Assembly (NCBI RefSeq): GCF_003604215.1
Contig: NZ_QXGS01000004.1
Location: forward strand, 62,001-126,000
Direction of reading: 5' to 3'
DNA length: 64,000 nt
DNA from: Teichococcus vastitatis
GTDB taxonomy: Bacteria; Pseudomonadota; Alphaproteobacteria; Acetobacterales; Acetobacteraceae
The notes beneath the pieces were generated by a model. The model was not told where the DNA came from, searched no databases, and saw only the letters and a list, made by a program, of their open reading frames with translations. Position numbers and translations under genes: made by a program. Position 1 is the stretch's first letter; each line of letters begins with the position of its first letter. Shown here piece by piece: positions 43,686 through 52,444 of this stretch.

Positions 43686-43844
43686 TATGCACAGGGCCTT
43701 GGCAAGCAGCGCCTATTCCGCAGGCATTCTGCCGCGGATCGAGCAAAACGACGGTTTCATGGCTGTCGCGTGGCACAAGGAGTGGGCAGGCCGGGGGAAT
43801 GCGCGTAGAGCACCCGGCATCTCCCAGCCGAAGAGGATTGTTCC

Positions 43845-45437
43845 ATGCAGCGCCGCCAACTCCTTTTGGCTTCCGGGGCCGCACTGGGCGGATCGCGGCT
43901 CGCAGCACCGGGGCTGGCATGGGCGCAGAACAGCAAGGTGCTGCGCTTCGTGCCGCAGGCGGACCTGCCGAACCTCGACCCGGTGGCCGGCACCCAGCTC
44001 GTGGTGCGCAACGCCAGCCTTCTGGTCTATGACATGCTGTACGGCATCGGCGCGGATCTGCAGCCGAAGCCGCAAATGGTGGAGCGCCATGAGATCGGCG
44101 CCGACGGCAAGGACTGGCGCTTCACGCTGCGGGCCGGCCTTCGCTTCCATGATGGCGAACCGGTCCTGGCCAGGGACGCCGTGGCCAGCATCCGCCGCTG
44201 GATGCCGCGCGACGGCATGGGACAGATGATCCAGGCCCGGCTCGACATGCTGGAGGCCGTGGATGACCGCAGCTTCCGGCTGCGGCTGAAGCAGCCCTTC
44301 CCCAAGCTGCTCTACGCCTTCGGCAAGAGCAACACGCCGCTGCTGGTGGTCATGCCGGAGCGGATCGCGAACACCGATCCCTACACGCAGGTCAAGGAAT
44401 ATGTCGGCTCCGGCCCGATGCGCTTCCGGCGCGACGAATGGATGGCCGGATCCCGCGCCGTGTTCGAAACCTTCGCCGGCTACCGGCCGCGCGAGGAAGC
44501 CGCCGACTGGCTGGCCGGCGGCAAGCGGATGATGCTGGATCGCGTCGAGTGGCTGACCATGCCGGACCCGGGCACGGCGCTCGGCGCCATCCAGAACGGC
44601 GAGATCGACTGGTGGGAGAGCCCGATCGCCGATCTGGTGCCGGTGATGCAGAACAACCGGCAGATCCGGGTCGAGATCGCCGATCCGCTCGGCAATGTGG
44701 GCGCCATGCGCCTCAACCACCTGATCCCGCCCTTCAACAACCAGCTGGTGCGCCAGGCGCTGCAATATGCGGTGAACCAGGAAGATTACATGCGGGCCCT
44801 CGTCGGCGATGACGAGGCGCTGTGGAAGCGCATGCCGTCCTTCTTCACGCCCGGCACGCCCGGCTATACCGAGGCCGGCGCCGGGGCGCTGAAGGGCCCG
44901 CGCCAGTACGACAAGGCCAGAGACCTGCTGAAGCAAGGCGGGTATCAGGGCGAGAAGGTGGTGATGCTCGTCGCGGCCGACGTGCCGATCACCAAGGCGC
45001 AGGGCGATGTCACGGCCGACATGCTGGGCCGCATCGGCATGAACGTGGATTACCAGGCGCTGGACTGGGGCACGGTGGGCGGGCGCCGCACCAGCAGGAG
45101 GCCGGTCTCCGATGGTGGCTGGAACATCTTCTTCTCCTGGCATTCCGGCGCCGATTGCATCAACCCGGCGCCCTACAAGGGCGTCTCCGCCAGCGGCGAC
45201 AAGGCGTGGTTCGGCTGGCCGAGCGATGAGCGGGTCGAGCAGCACATCGCCGAATGGTACGACGCGCCGGACGCCGCGTCCGAGAAGGCGGCGCTGGAGG
45301 GTGTCAACCGTGCCGGAATGGAGGCCGTGACCTACATCCCCACCGGCTTCTTCCTCGGCTACACCGCGTCCCGGACGGCGGTGCGCAACATCCAGCATGC
45401 TCCCTTTCCCTTGTTCTGGGGCGCCAGCAAGGCCTGA
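43845..45437 (+). CDS. ABC transporter substrate-binding protein (peptide/nickel family 5)
   Basis: A 530-residue periplasmic binding protein of the dipeptide/oligopeptide/nickel (SBP_bac_5) family. The signal sequence MQRRQLLLASGAALGG ... GLAWAQ is followed by LVVYDMLYG-type and GAGLRFHDGEPV family segments and, near the end, WNIFFSWHSG. AGAGGA lies seven bases before the ATG. No permease or ATPase genes accompany it, so it is an orphan component. Substrate unknown. Confidence 0.93.
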   Translation: MQRRQLLLASGAALGGSRLAAPGLAWAQNSKVLRFVPQADLPNLDPVAGTQLVVRNASLLVYDMLYGIGADLQPKPQMVERHEIGADGKDWRFTLRAGLRFHDGEPVLARDAVASIRRWMPRDGMGQMIQARLDMLEAVDDRSFRLRLKQPFPKLLYAFGKSNTPLLVVMPERIANTDPYTQVKEYVGSGPMRFRRDEWMAGSRAVFETFAGYRPREEAADWLAGGKRMMLDRVEWLTMPDPGTALGAIQNGEIDWWESPIADLVPVMQNNRQIRVEIADPLGNVGAMRLNHLIPPFNNQLVRQALQYAVNQEDYMRALVGDDEALWKRMPSFFTPGTPGYTEAGAGALKGPRQYDKARDLLKQGGYQGEKVVMLVAADVPITKAQGDVTADMLGRIGMNVDYQALDWGTVGGRRTSRRPVSDGGWNIFFSWHSGADCINPAPYKGVSASGDKAWFGWPSDERVEQHIAEWYDAPDAASEKAALEGVNRAGMEAVTYIPTGFFLGYTASRTAVRNIQHAPFPLFWGASKA

Positions 45438-45555
45438 GGCGTGGCGGCGGGACGGCGGCGGCGCGAATCCCCTGCCGCCGCTGGCCCGCAAGTTGCTAAT
45501 TCCGGCACACGCATCCGCCCCGGTCCTGCAGGGCGCCTACTGGGAGACCACCACA

Positions 45556-46584
45556 ATGATCCTCAACCGCCGCGGCCTGATGCTCGGCACTGCCGGCACG
45601 CTGCTCGCCGCGCCGCAACTGGCGCGTGGCCAGGCCGCGCTGACGCCGGTGAAGTTCTGCCTCGACTGGGCCTTCCAGGGGCCGCAGGCGCCCTACCTGC
45701 TGGCGGTCGATAACGGCTATTTCCGCGACGAGGGTCTCGCCGTCACGGTGGACCGAGGCTTCGGCTCGGGTGATACGCCAGTGAAGGTGGCGTCCGGCGC
45801 CTATGAGTTCGGCGTGGCCGACCTGTCCCCGGTGATCCGCCTGCGCCTGACCACGCCCAGCAGCGACCTGATCGCGCCCTTCGTGGTGCAGCAGGGCAGC
45901 CCGCTGGCGGTGATGACCCTGAAGAAATCCGGCATCGCCGCCCCGAAGCAGCTGGAGGGCAAGCGCCTCGCCGCCCCCGAGACGGATTCAGGCCGCCAGC
46001 TGTTTCCGGCCTTCGCCAAGGCCGCCGGCCTCGATGCCGCGAAGATCAACTGGATCAACGTCACGCCGCAGCTGCGCGAGCCGATGCTGGCCCGGGGCGA
46101 GGCCGATGCCATCACCGGCTTCGAGGTGTCGGGCATCTTCTCGCTGCGCTCGCTGCGGGTGGAGCCGGACCAGATCGTCTCGATGCGCTATTCCGATGCC
46201 GGGGTGGCGCTGCTCTCCACCGCGCTGGTGGTCCGCCGTCCCTATGCCGAGGCCCATGCCAAGGTCGTCACCGGCATGATCCGCGCCATCGCCCGCGGCC
46301 ACGAGGCGGCCTGGAAGGACCCGGATGCCGCCATCGCGGCGCTGGCGAAGCGTGACGCCACCGCGCCCCGGGAGCTGGAAAAGGGTCGCATGCTGGCGAA
46401 TTTCGGCTTCATCCGCACGCCGGAAGCCTTGTCCGGCGGCTACGGCAACCTGCCGGAAAGCCGCGTGCAGGCGGCGGTGAACACCATCCGCGAAGCGTTC
46501 AACATCGGCACCGACATGAAGGCGGGCGACATCTACACGCCCGCCTTCCTGCCCGATGCGGCGGCGCTGACGCTGCCGGCCTGA
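45556..46584 (+). CDS. ABC transporter substrate-binding protein (NMT1/THI5/nitrate-taurine type)
   Basis: A 342-residue exported binding protein in the NMT1/ThiY/SsuA family. The signal ends near LARGQA, and the mature part starts VKFCLDWAFQGPQAPYLLAVDNGYFRDEGL, a family pattern for thiamine-precursor, nitrate or sulfonate binders, followed by GVADLSPVI and a later GFEVSGIFSL. The role is not fixed by sequence. It stands after another orphan binding protein and before a convergent DUF1501 gene, without any transporter partners. Confidence 0.9.
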   Translation: MILNRRGLMLGTAGTLLAAPQLARGQAALTPVKFCLDWAFQGPQAPYLLAVDNGYFRDEGLAVTVDRGFGSGDTPVKVASGAYEFGVADLSPVIRLRLTTPSSDLIAPFVVQQGSPLAVMTLKKSGIAAPKQLEGKRLAAPETDSGRQLFPAFAKAAGLDAAKINWINVTPQLREPMLARGEADAITGFEVSGIFSLRSLRVEPDQIVSMRYSDAGVALLSTALVVRRPYAEAHAKVVTGMIRAIARGHEAAWKDPDAAIAALAKRDATAPRELEKGRMLANFGFIRTPEALSGGYGNLPESRVQAAVNTIREAFNIGTDMKAGDIYTPAFLPDAAALTLPA

Positions 46585-46592
46585 CCACCCGT

Positions 46593-46612
46593 CCGGGGGC
46601 ACGCGCCCCTGG
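46593..46612. terminator. GC-rich hairpin between convergent genes
   Basis: CCGGGGGC (46593-46600) pairs with GCCCCTGG (46605-46612), eight pairs with one G-T, around a four-base loop ACGC. It lies 8 bases past the binding-protein stop and 13 before the DUF1501 stop. There is no T-run, so it is a terminator by position only. Confidence 0.45.
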
Positions 46613-46625
46613 AACCCGCCGCCGT

Positions 46626-47831
46626 TCAGGCGGGGCGGATCAGGCCGTTCTCCGCCGCCACGCCGTCGGCACCGGGAAAAGCCGCCGCGATGGTGGCCTG
46701 CGGCAGCCCCAGATGGTCGCGCAGCAGCCCTTTGGCGATGGCGCGCAGGTCGCGCGTCGGCGCCAGGTCGCGCTTCTCGAAGAGCTGGCCGTCGGACAGG
46801 CCAGGCCAATCGGCCAGCACCGTGCCGCCCTGAACGGCGCCACCCATCAGGAACGCGACGCCGCCGGTGCCATGGTCGGTGCCCTGGGTGCCATTGGCGC
46901 GGGCGGTGCGGCCGAACTCGGTCATGATCAGGATGGCGGTCTGTGCCCAGGCGGGGCCGAGCTGCCCGCACAGCGCGGCCATGCCATCATCCAGCTGCTT
47001 CAATACCCGCGACAGGGCGTAGTTCTGGTTGGCATGGGTGTCCCAGCCGCCGATCTCCAGCGCCGCCACGCGCGGCCCATTGGGCGCCGCCAGCAGCGTC
47101 CCGGCAGAGGCCGCCAGCGACACGAAGCCTCCCTGGGCCGGCGGCTCGCCCATCAGCGCGTCGGCGGCGAAGCCGCGGCCGCGCAACCCATCGCGCACGG
47201 CATCGCCCAGCAGCGGGTCGGCGTGCAGCAACTCGGCCATGCGGGCGTAAAGCTCCGGCGGCGGCCGCACCGGGCGTGGCGGCGCCCACATGCCGACCCG
47301 TCGCGCGCCGCGCAGCAGCAAGGGCAGGTCGTAGCCCACCGCGAGGCCCCGCTCGGGCTGACCCCGCGGCACCGGCGGGGTCGCTTCCAGCGCCCGATTC
47401 AGCCAGCCGGAGGACAGGCGCTCGGGCGCGCCGCTTTCCAGCATATCCTGCGCCTCGAAATGCGAGCGGTTGCGATAGGGCCCGGCAATGGCGTGCACCG
47501 GCAGCAGGCTGCCCTCGGCGAAGAAGCGGTGGAAATTCCGCAGCTGCGGCGCCAGGCCGAAGAAGCCACCGCAATCCAGCAGGCCGTCATCCTGGCCCGG
47601 CTCCGGCAGCGCCAGTGGGCCGCGCAACGCGCGGTACCGCGCATCCCCATAAGGCGCCAACGCGGCCAGCCCGTCCATGGCGCCGCGCTGGATCACTACC
47701 ACCAGGCGGCGATCGGCGGCCTCGCCGGCCACGGGTGGCGCCGCCACCGCCAGCCGCGCGTAGCGGGTGGCGGCCAGGGCGGTGAGGCCGAGCAGCAGGC
47801 CCCGCCGGCCGATCTCGGGAAGATGGCTCAT
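46626..47831 (-). CDS. DUF1501 domain-containing protein (Tat-exported sulfatase-like)
   Basis: A 401-residue exported protein of the DUF1501 family, distantly similar to sulfatases/alkaline phosphatases. The N-terminus (GRRGLLLGLTALAATRYARLAVAAPP) looks like a twin-arginine signal. Family segments are VVIQRGAMDGLAAL, IAGPYRNRSHFEAQDMLESG, EIGGWDTHANQ and MTEFGRTARANGTQGTDHG, which contain the likely metal-binding His and Asp residues. It is coupled with DUF1800 (ATGA overlap), a pairing seen in many bacteria. Function unknown. Confidence 0.9.
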   Translation of the reverse strand: MSHLPEIGRRGLLLGLTALAATRYARLAVAAPPVAGEAADRRLVVVIQRGAMDGLAALAPYGDARYRALRGPLALPEPGQDDGLLDCGGFFGLAPQLRNFHRFFAEGSLLPVHAIAGPYRNRSHFEAQDMLESGAPERLSSGWLNRALEATPPVPRGQPERGLAVGYDLPLLLRGARRVGMWAPPRPVRPPPELYARMAELLHADPLLGDAVRDGLRGRGFAADALMGEPPAQGGFVSLAASAGTLLAAPNGPRVAALEIGGWDTHANQNYALSRVLKQLDDGMAALCGQLGPAWAQTAILIMTEFGRTARANGTQGTDHGTGGVAFLMGGAVQGGTVLADWPGLSDGQLFEKRDLAPTRDLRAIAKGLLRDHLGLPQATIAAAFPGADGVAAENGLIRPA

Positions 47832-49144
47832 CGGCGCTGGAACTCCGGGCTGGCAAACAACAAGGCGAGGGCGTCGCGCGGCGAGCCGGCCCGCCTTATG
47901 GCCTGCCGGGTTTCTTCCCGTGCCAGGGGGCCGAGCGCGGTGTCCAGCACCGCCATCGGCTCCAGCCGGGCGAAGCGTCCGGCCACGTCATAGCACCAGT
48001 CGAGGCGCTGCATCATCGGCTCCGGCCCCAGCCAGCTCGCTGCCTGATCCGGCCAGCCATTGGGCTGACGCGCATCCCAGACGGATTGGTTCATGCGCAC
48101 GGCGGACGCCCAGGCGAACATCCCCAGCGCGATGCCCTGCGCCCCGCAGGCGCGAAGCGCGGCGGTGGCATAGTCCAGCGGGCTGCGCAGCTTGCCAAGT
48201 GGCGGGTCCCAGGCCTGCGGCAGGCGTGGCAAGGCCGCTGCGACCGCCTGCAGGTCGCCGCCGCTGTCACGCAGCACGCCCTCGATCCGGGCAACGGCGC
48301 CCGGTGGCGGGTCGTCGGCCACGAAGTGGCGCACCAGCTTGGTCGCCAGGCGGTGGCCGGTCGCCGGATGGCCAGCCAGGAAGCGCAGCGCCTCGGCGGT
48401 CGCCTGCGGGCCTTCCTCGAAGCGGCGGCCCATCACGGTCTTGGCGCCCGGTTCATGGCGCTCGGAGCGGAACACCACGCCCAAGGGCTCCTTCCAGCGT
48501 TCATTGCCCCAGCCAGTCAACAACCGGGCGAACTCGGTGACGTCGGCCTGGGTATAGCCTGCGGCGGGGGAGACCGTGTGAAGCTCCAGGATCTCGCGGG
48601 CCAGGTTCTCGTTCAGCCCCTTGCCGCTCCTGCGGCCTAGCCGGCTGCCGGGCCCGACCGAGGAGGATTGGTCGAGATAGCTCAGCATCGCCGGATGGGT
48701 GGCCACCGCCTGCAGCATGTCGGCGAAGCGGCCATTGACGTGCGGCCTGATCGCCTCCCGCAGAAACGGCCCGATGGCCACCGCAGCGCCGTAGCCTGCG
48801 CGGCGGGCCACGGTGAAGTGGTTGGCCCAGAACTCGACCAGCCGCTCGCGATACGGCACGCCGGTATCGATCCGCACCGCCTGGGCAGCGATGACCTCGG
48901 CCTCGAAATGCAGGTCCACTGGGTGGCGCTGGCCCGGCCTCCGGGTCACGCGCTCGGATCGGTTCAGCACGCGGTAGCCATCCGGCACGGCCGGGGCCGC
49001 CGGCCACCCGGCCGGAACCGGCGGCGCCGGGTCCGGTCCCTGGAGTTGAGCGTCGAGCCAGGCCAGCGGATCGGCCGGCAAGGCCTGATCCGGCCGGGAT
49101 CCGAGACCGAAGCGGATGACGGCCTGCCAGGGATTCATCTCCAT
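47828..49144 (-). CDS. DUF1800 domain-containing protein
   Basis: A 438-residue protein of the DUF1800 family. Signatures are RERLVEFWANHFTVA, the NENLAREILELHTVSP segment and MGRRFEEGPQATAEALRFLAGHP, followed by ATKLVRHFVADDPP. The start is at the ATG 49144 or the second one six bases later; the longer frame upstream is not homologous. It overlaps DUF1501 (ATGA). In other genomes such pairs are exported and linked to extracellular or envelope functions, but none is established. Confidence 0.88.
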   Translation of the reverse strand: MEMNPWQAVIRFGLGSRPDQALPADPLAWLDAQLQGPDPAPPVPAGWPAAPAVPDGYRVLNRSERVTRRPGQRHPVDLHFEAEVIAAQAVRIDTGVPYRERLVEFWANHFTVARRAGYGAAVAIGPFLREAIRPHVNGRFADMLQAVATHPAMLSYLDQSSSVGPGSRLGRRSGKGLNENLAREILELHTVSPAAGYTQADVTEFARLLTGWGNERWKEPLGVVFRSERHEPGAKTVMGRRFEEGPQATAEALRFLAGHPATGHRLATKLVRHFVADDPPPGAVARIEGVLRDSGGDLQAVAAALPRLPQAWDPPLGKLRSPLDYATAALRACGAQGIALGMFAWASAVRMNQSVWDARQPNGWPDQAASWLGPEPMMQRLDWCYDVAGRFARLEPMAVLDTALGPLAREETRQAIRRAGSPRDALALLFASPEFQRR

Positions 49145-49361
49145 GCCGGCCAGCCTAGCACAACCAGATTCGTGAAAAGGAGTCTTCGGCAGCAACCGCA
49201 GGTAACAAGCCGAATCGGCAGGCCGGCACAACAGCTTCCGCCGCCAGGCCGTTCGCGACCCTGCCATTCCGTGGTCTCCTCGCCGTCCTCCCCCCTGGGC
49301 AAATCCCCCCCTGCGGGGCTATCCCGTCGCCTCAGCCTGAATCTGCGCCGGAGAGATGCTC

Positions 49362-50906
49362 ATGCCCCGTCCGAAGCCCGTGATGCTGGTGATCCTTGAT
49401 GGCTGGGGCTGGCGGGACGAAATGGCCGACAACGCCGTGCGGCAGGCGAAGACGCCCTGCTTCGACGCGCTGTGGACCGCCGGACCGCGCAGCTTCCTGC
49501 ACACCTGCGGCGAGGATGTCGGCCTGCCGCCCGGTCAGATGGGCAATTCCGAGGTCGGTCACCTCAATCTCGGCGCCGGGCGGGTGGTGCTGCAGGAACT
49601 GCCGCGCATCACCCGGGCGGCGGCCGACGGATCGATCGCGACGCTTCCCGCGGTGACCGGCCTGGTCGGGGCGCTGAAGCGGACCGGCGGCACGCTGCAC
49701 CTGATGGGACTGCTTTCGCCGGGCGGCGTGCACAGCCACCAGGATCACGGGCTGGCGTTGGCGCGCGCCTTCGCGGCGGCCGGGATTCCCGTGGCACTGC
49801 ACCTGTGGACGGATGGCCGCGACACCCCGCCGGAAGCCAGCCCGGACTATCTGGCCCGGTTCGAGCCGGCGCTGCCCCCCGGCGCCCGCATCGCATCGCT
49901 CACCGGCCGGTACTTCGCCATGGACCGCGACACGCGCTGGGAACGCGTCCGCCGCGCCTACGACGTGATGGTGGAAGGCCGCGGCGACGAGACCGGCATC
50001 GGGCATGCCGCCACCGCCGCGGAGGCGATCGCCGCCGCCCACAGGGCGGGCAAGACCGACGAGTTCATCCCCGCCACCGCCATCGGCGACTATGCGGGCA
50101 TGCGGGACCGCGACGGCCTGCTGTGCTTCAACTTCCGCGCCGACCGGGTGCGGCAGATCCTCACCGCCCTGCTCGACCCCGCCTTCGCCGGCTTCCAGCC
50201 GCCGCGCCGGCCGAAGCTCGCCGGCGCCGCCGGCATGACCGAGTATTCCGAGGCGCTGAATCCCTTTCTCGACACCCTGTTCGGTCCGCAGACGCTGAAG
50301 GACATCCTGGGCGAGGTGGTGTCGAAGGCAGGCCTGACCCAGCTGCGCATGGCCGAGACCGAGAAGTACCCGCACGTCACCTACTTCCTGAATGGCGGCG
50401 AGGAAACGCCCTTTCCGGGCGAGGAGCGGATCATGGTTCCCTCCCCCAAGGTGGCGACCTACGACCTGCAGCCTGAGATGTCGGCGCCGGAACTGGCGGG
50501 CAAGGCGGTGGAGGCGATCCATGACGGCCGTTTCGACCTGATCGTGCTGAACTTCGCCAACGCCGACATGGTGGGCCACACCGGCAGCCTGGCCGCCGCC
50601 ACCCGGGCGTGCGAGGCGGTGGACACCGCCCTCGCCCGGCTGGTCGAGGCGGTGCGCGGCCAGGGCGGCGCGATGCTGGTCACCGCCGATCACGGCAATG
50701 CGGAGATGATGCGGGACTCGGCCACGGGCGGCCCGCACACCGCGCACACCACCAACCCGGTGCCGCTGGTGCTGGTGGGCGGCCCGGCCGGTACCGGTCT
50801 GGCGGAAGGCCGGCTGGCCGATGTGGCGCCGACGCTGCTGGCGCTGCTCGGCGTCGCGCAGCCCGCCGCCATGACCGGCCACAGCCTGCTGCGAACCGGT
50901 TCCTGA
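49362..50906 (+). CDS. gpmI: 2,3-bisphosphoglycerate-independent phosphoglycerate mutase
   Basis: A 514-residue cytosolic glycolytic/gluconeogenic enzyme interconverting 3- and 2-phosphoglycerate with two manganese ions. The nucleophile Ser63 sits in MGNSEVGHLNLGAGR; other marks are ILDGWG at the start, HLWTDGRDTPP, FNFRADRVRQ and VTADHGNAEMM. GGAGAG lies just before, and the ATG at 49362 is best spaced; an in-frame ATG two codons earlier is also possible. It heads a run with envC, ctpA, a deacetylase and rppH that is found in the same order in many alphaproteobacteria. Confidence 0.95.
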   Translation: MPRPKPVMLVILDGWGWRDEMADNAVRQAKTPCFDALWTAGPRSFLHTCGEDVGLPPGQMGNSEVGHLNLGAGRVVLQELPRITRAAADGSIATLPAVTGLVGALKRTGGTLHLMGLLSPGGVHSHQDHGLALARAFAAAGIPVALHLWTDGRDTPPEASPDYLARFEPALPPGARIASLTGRYFAMDRDTRWERVRRAYDVMVEGRGDETGIGHAATAAEAIAAAHRAGKTDEFIPATAIGDYAGMRDRDGLLCFNFRADRVRQILTALLDPAFAGFQPPRRPKLAGAAGMTEYSEALNPFLDTLFGPQTLKDILGEVVSKAGLTQLRMAETEKYPHVTYFLNGGEETPFPGEERIMVPSPKVATYDLQPEMSAPELAGKAVEAIHDGRFDLIVLNFANADMVGHTGSLAAATRACEAVDTALARLVEAVRGQGGAMLVTADHGNAEMMRDSATGGPHTAHTTNPVPLVLVGGPAGTGLAEGRLADVAPTLLALLGVAQPAAMTGHSLLRTGS

Positions 50907-50922
50907 TGCGGATGGGCGATTG

Positions 50923-52311
50923 ATGCGGCGCCGGCGGGCGCTGCCTCCCGCCGGGCTGCTGCTGCCGGCGGTGCTGCTGGCCGGACTGGCCGGCGCGTCG
51001 GCGGGCATGGCCGCGGAGCCGGCGCCACAATCGCTGCAGGAAGCCGAGGCGGCCGCCCGCGCGGCGCGGGACGCCGCCGCCGCCGCCGCCGAGGCCGCCC
51101 GCCACGCCGCCGAGGCCGAGCAGGCGCTGGCCGAGCAGCGCGCCGCCGCCGGCCGCCGCGCCGTGGCTGCGGACGAGGCCGCCGCCGCCGCCGAGCAAGC
51201 GGCGCGCGAGGCCGCAGCCATCCGTGACGCGGCGGTGGTGGACCTGGGCCGCCGGGCCGAGGCCTTGGCGCCGCTGGTGCCGCTGATGCGCCGGCTCGGG
51301 CAATGGCCATCCGAAACCCTGCTGGCGGTGCCGGGCGACCCGGAAACGGCGCTGCGCGGCGCGCTGGTGCTGCGCAGCCTGACCCGCCACCTGTCGGCCG
51401 AGGTCGAGGCGCTGCGCCTGGCCCAGGCGGTCGCCGCCGAGGCGACGCGCAAGGCCGAGGCGGAGGCGGAGCAGCTCCTGGCGGCGCGGGCCGAGGTGCG
51501 CGCCGCCGCCGCCGCGGTGGAGGAGGCCCTCGCCGAGGCCCGTGCCCGCCGCAGCGCGGCCGAACGGGAGCAGGCTGAAGCGGCGCGCGAGGCCGCGGCC
51601 TCGGCCGCCCGCGCCGGCAACCTGCGTGAGGTGGTGGAGCGGCTGGAAAAGGCCCGTGCCGAGCGCGAAGCCGCCGCCCTGGCCCAGGCCCACCGGGACC
51701 AGGAGGCCGCCGCCCGCGCCGCACGCCTGCGCGCCGAGCGGGAAGCCGAGGCCCTGGCCGCCCGCCAGAAGGCGGCCGGCGATGCCGCCGAGCGCGCCGC
51801 CCTGGCGCGTGAGCAGGCGGCGCTGGAGCGGCAGCGCCAGGCGGAGAAACGAGCGGAGCAGGAAGCCCGGCAGGCGGAACGCGCGCAGCAGGCGGAACGG
51901 GCCCGGCAGGAGCGGCGGCAGACCGCGCTGCCGGTGCCGCGCGGCGGGCGCACGGTGCCCGTGGCCGGGCGCGTGTCGCGCGACTTCGGCGATGACGGGG
52001 ATGGCGGCCCCTCCCAGGGCCTGACCTATCTGGCGCCGGGGGGCGCCCGGGTGGTCAGCCCCTGCGGCGGCAGCGTCGCCTTCGCCGCGCCGTTCCGCTC
52101 CTATGGCCAGCTGATCATCGTGGATTGCGGCGGCGGCTACCATGTGGTGCTGGCCGGGCTGGACACGCTGGACACCGAACCGGGTTCCCGCGTGCTGGCC
52201 GGGGAGCCGGTCGGGCAGCTCGGCGGCGGCGGTCGTGCCACCTTGTATCTGGAACTGCGGCGCAATGGCCGCCCGGTGGACCCGAAGCCGTGGTTCCGCT
52301 TGCGCGGCTGA
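50923..52311 (+). CDS. EnvC-like murein hydrolase activator
   Basis: A 462-residue secreted protein with a signal peptide, a long Ala/Glu/Arg coiled coil (about residues 38-320, with almost unbroken heptads) and a C-terminal LytM-like domain (about 335-460). The LytM part has GLTYLAPGGARVVSP and DCGGGYHVVLAGL where active enzymes have HxxxD and the His-x-His pair, so the metal site is lost: it should activate amidases rather than cut. It starts at ATG 50923, near the gpmI stop at 50906; the TTG before it is an alternative. Confidence 0.88.
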   Translation: MRRRRALPPAGLLLPAVLLAGLAGASAGMAAEPAPQSLQEAEAAARAARDAAAAAAEAARHAAEAEQALAEQRAAAGRRAVAADEAAAAAEQAAREAAAIRDAAVVDLGRRAEALAPLVPLMRRLGQWPSETLLAVPGDPETALRGALVLRSLTRHLSAEVEALRLAQAVAAEATRKAEAEAEQLLAARAEVRAAAAAVEEALAEARARRSAAEREQAEAAREAAASAARAGNLREVVERLEKARAEREAAALAQAHRDQEAAARAARLRAEREAEALAARQKAAGDAAERAALAREQAALERQRQAEKRAEQEARQAERAQQAERARQERRQTALPVPRGGRTVPVAGRVSRDFGDDGDGGPSQGLTYLAPGGARVVSPCGGSVAFAAPFRSYGQLIIVDCGGGYHVVLAGLDTLDTEPGSRVLAGEPVGQLGGGGRATLYLELRRNGRPVDPKPWFRLRG

Positions 52312-52349
52312 GGCATCGCACACCGTTAATTGTCGAGAAAGGTTTCAAT

Positions 52350-52380
52350 TTGACCGCAGCCCCCCAAACCGCTCTAGGGT
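52350..52380 (+). promoter_or_regulatory. Possible sigma-70-type promoter upstream of ctpA
   Basis: TTGACC (52350-52355) resembles a -35 box, and TCTAGG or TAGGGT (starting 52373 or 52375) could be the -10 box, at 17 or 19 bases. It lies about 65 bases before the ctpA start in one of the few AT-richer patches. Weak evidence: the -10 fit is poor. Confidence 0.35.
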
Positions 52381-52444
52381 AGGGCTGGACGCCACGCACT
52401 GATCGTGGCGATGAATGCGCCAGTCGAATTGAAGGGTCTGCTCG

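Noticed and set aside
49332-51953. An 873-residue minus-strand frame opposite gpmI and envC
   Set aside because: The Ser/Arg/Ala composition mirrors the GC-rich sense genes, no motif is present, and the plus strand has complete enzymes.
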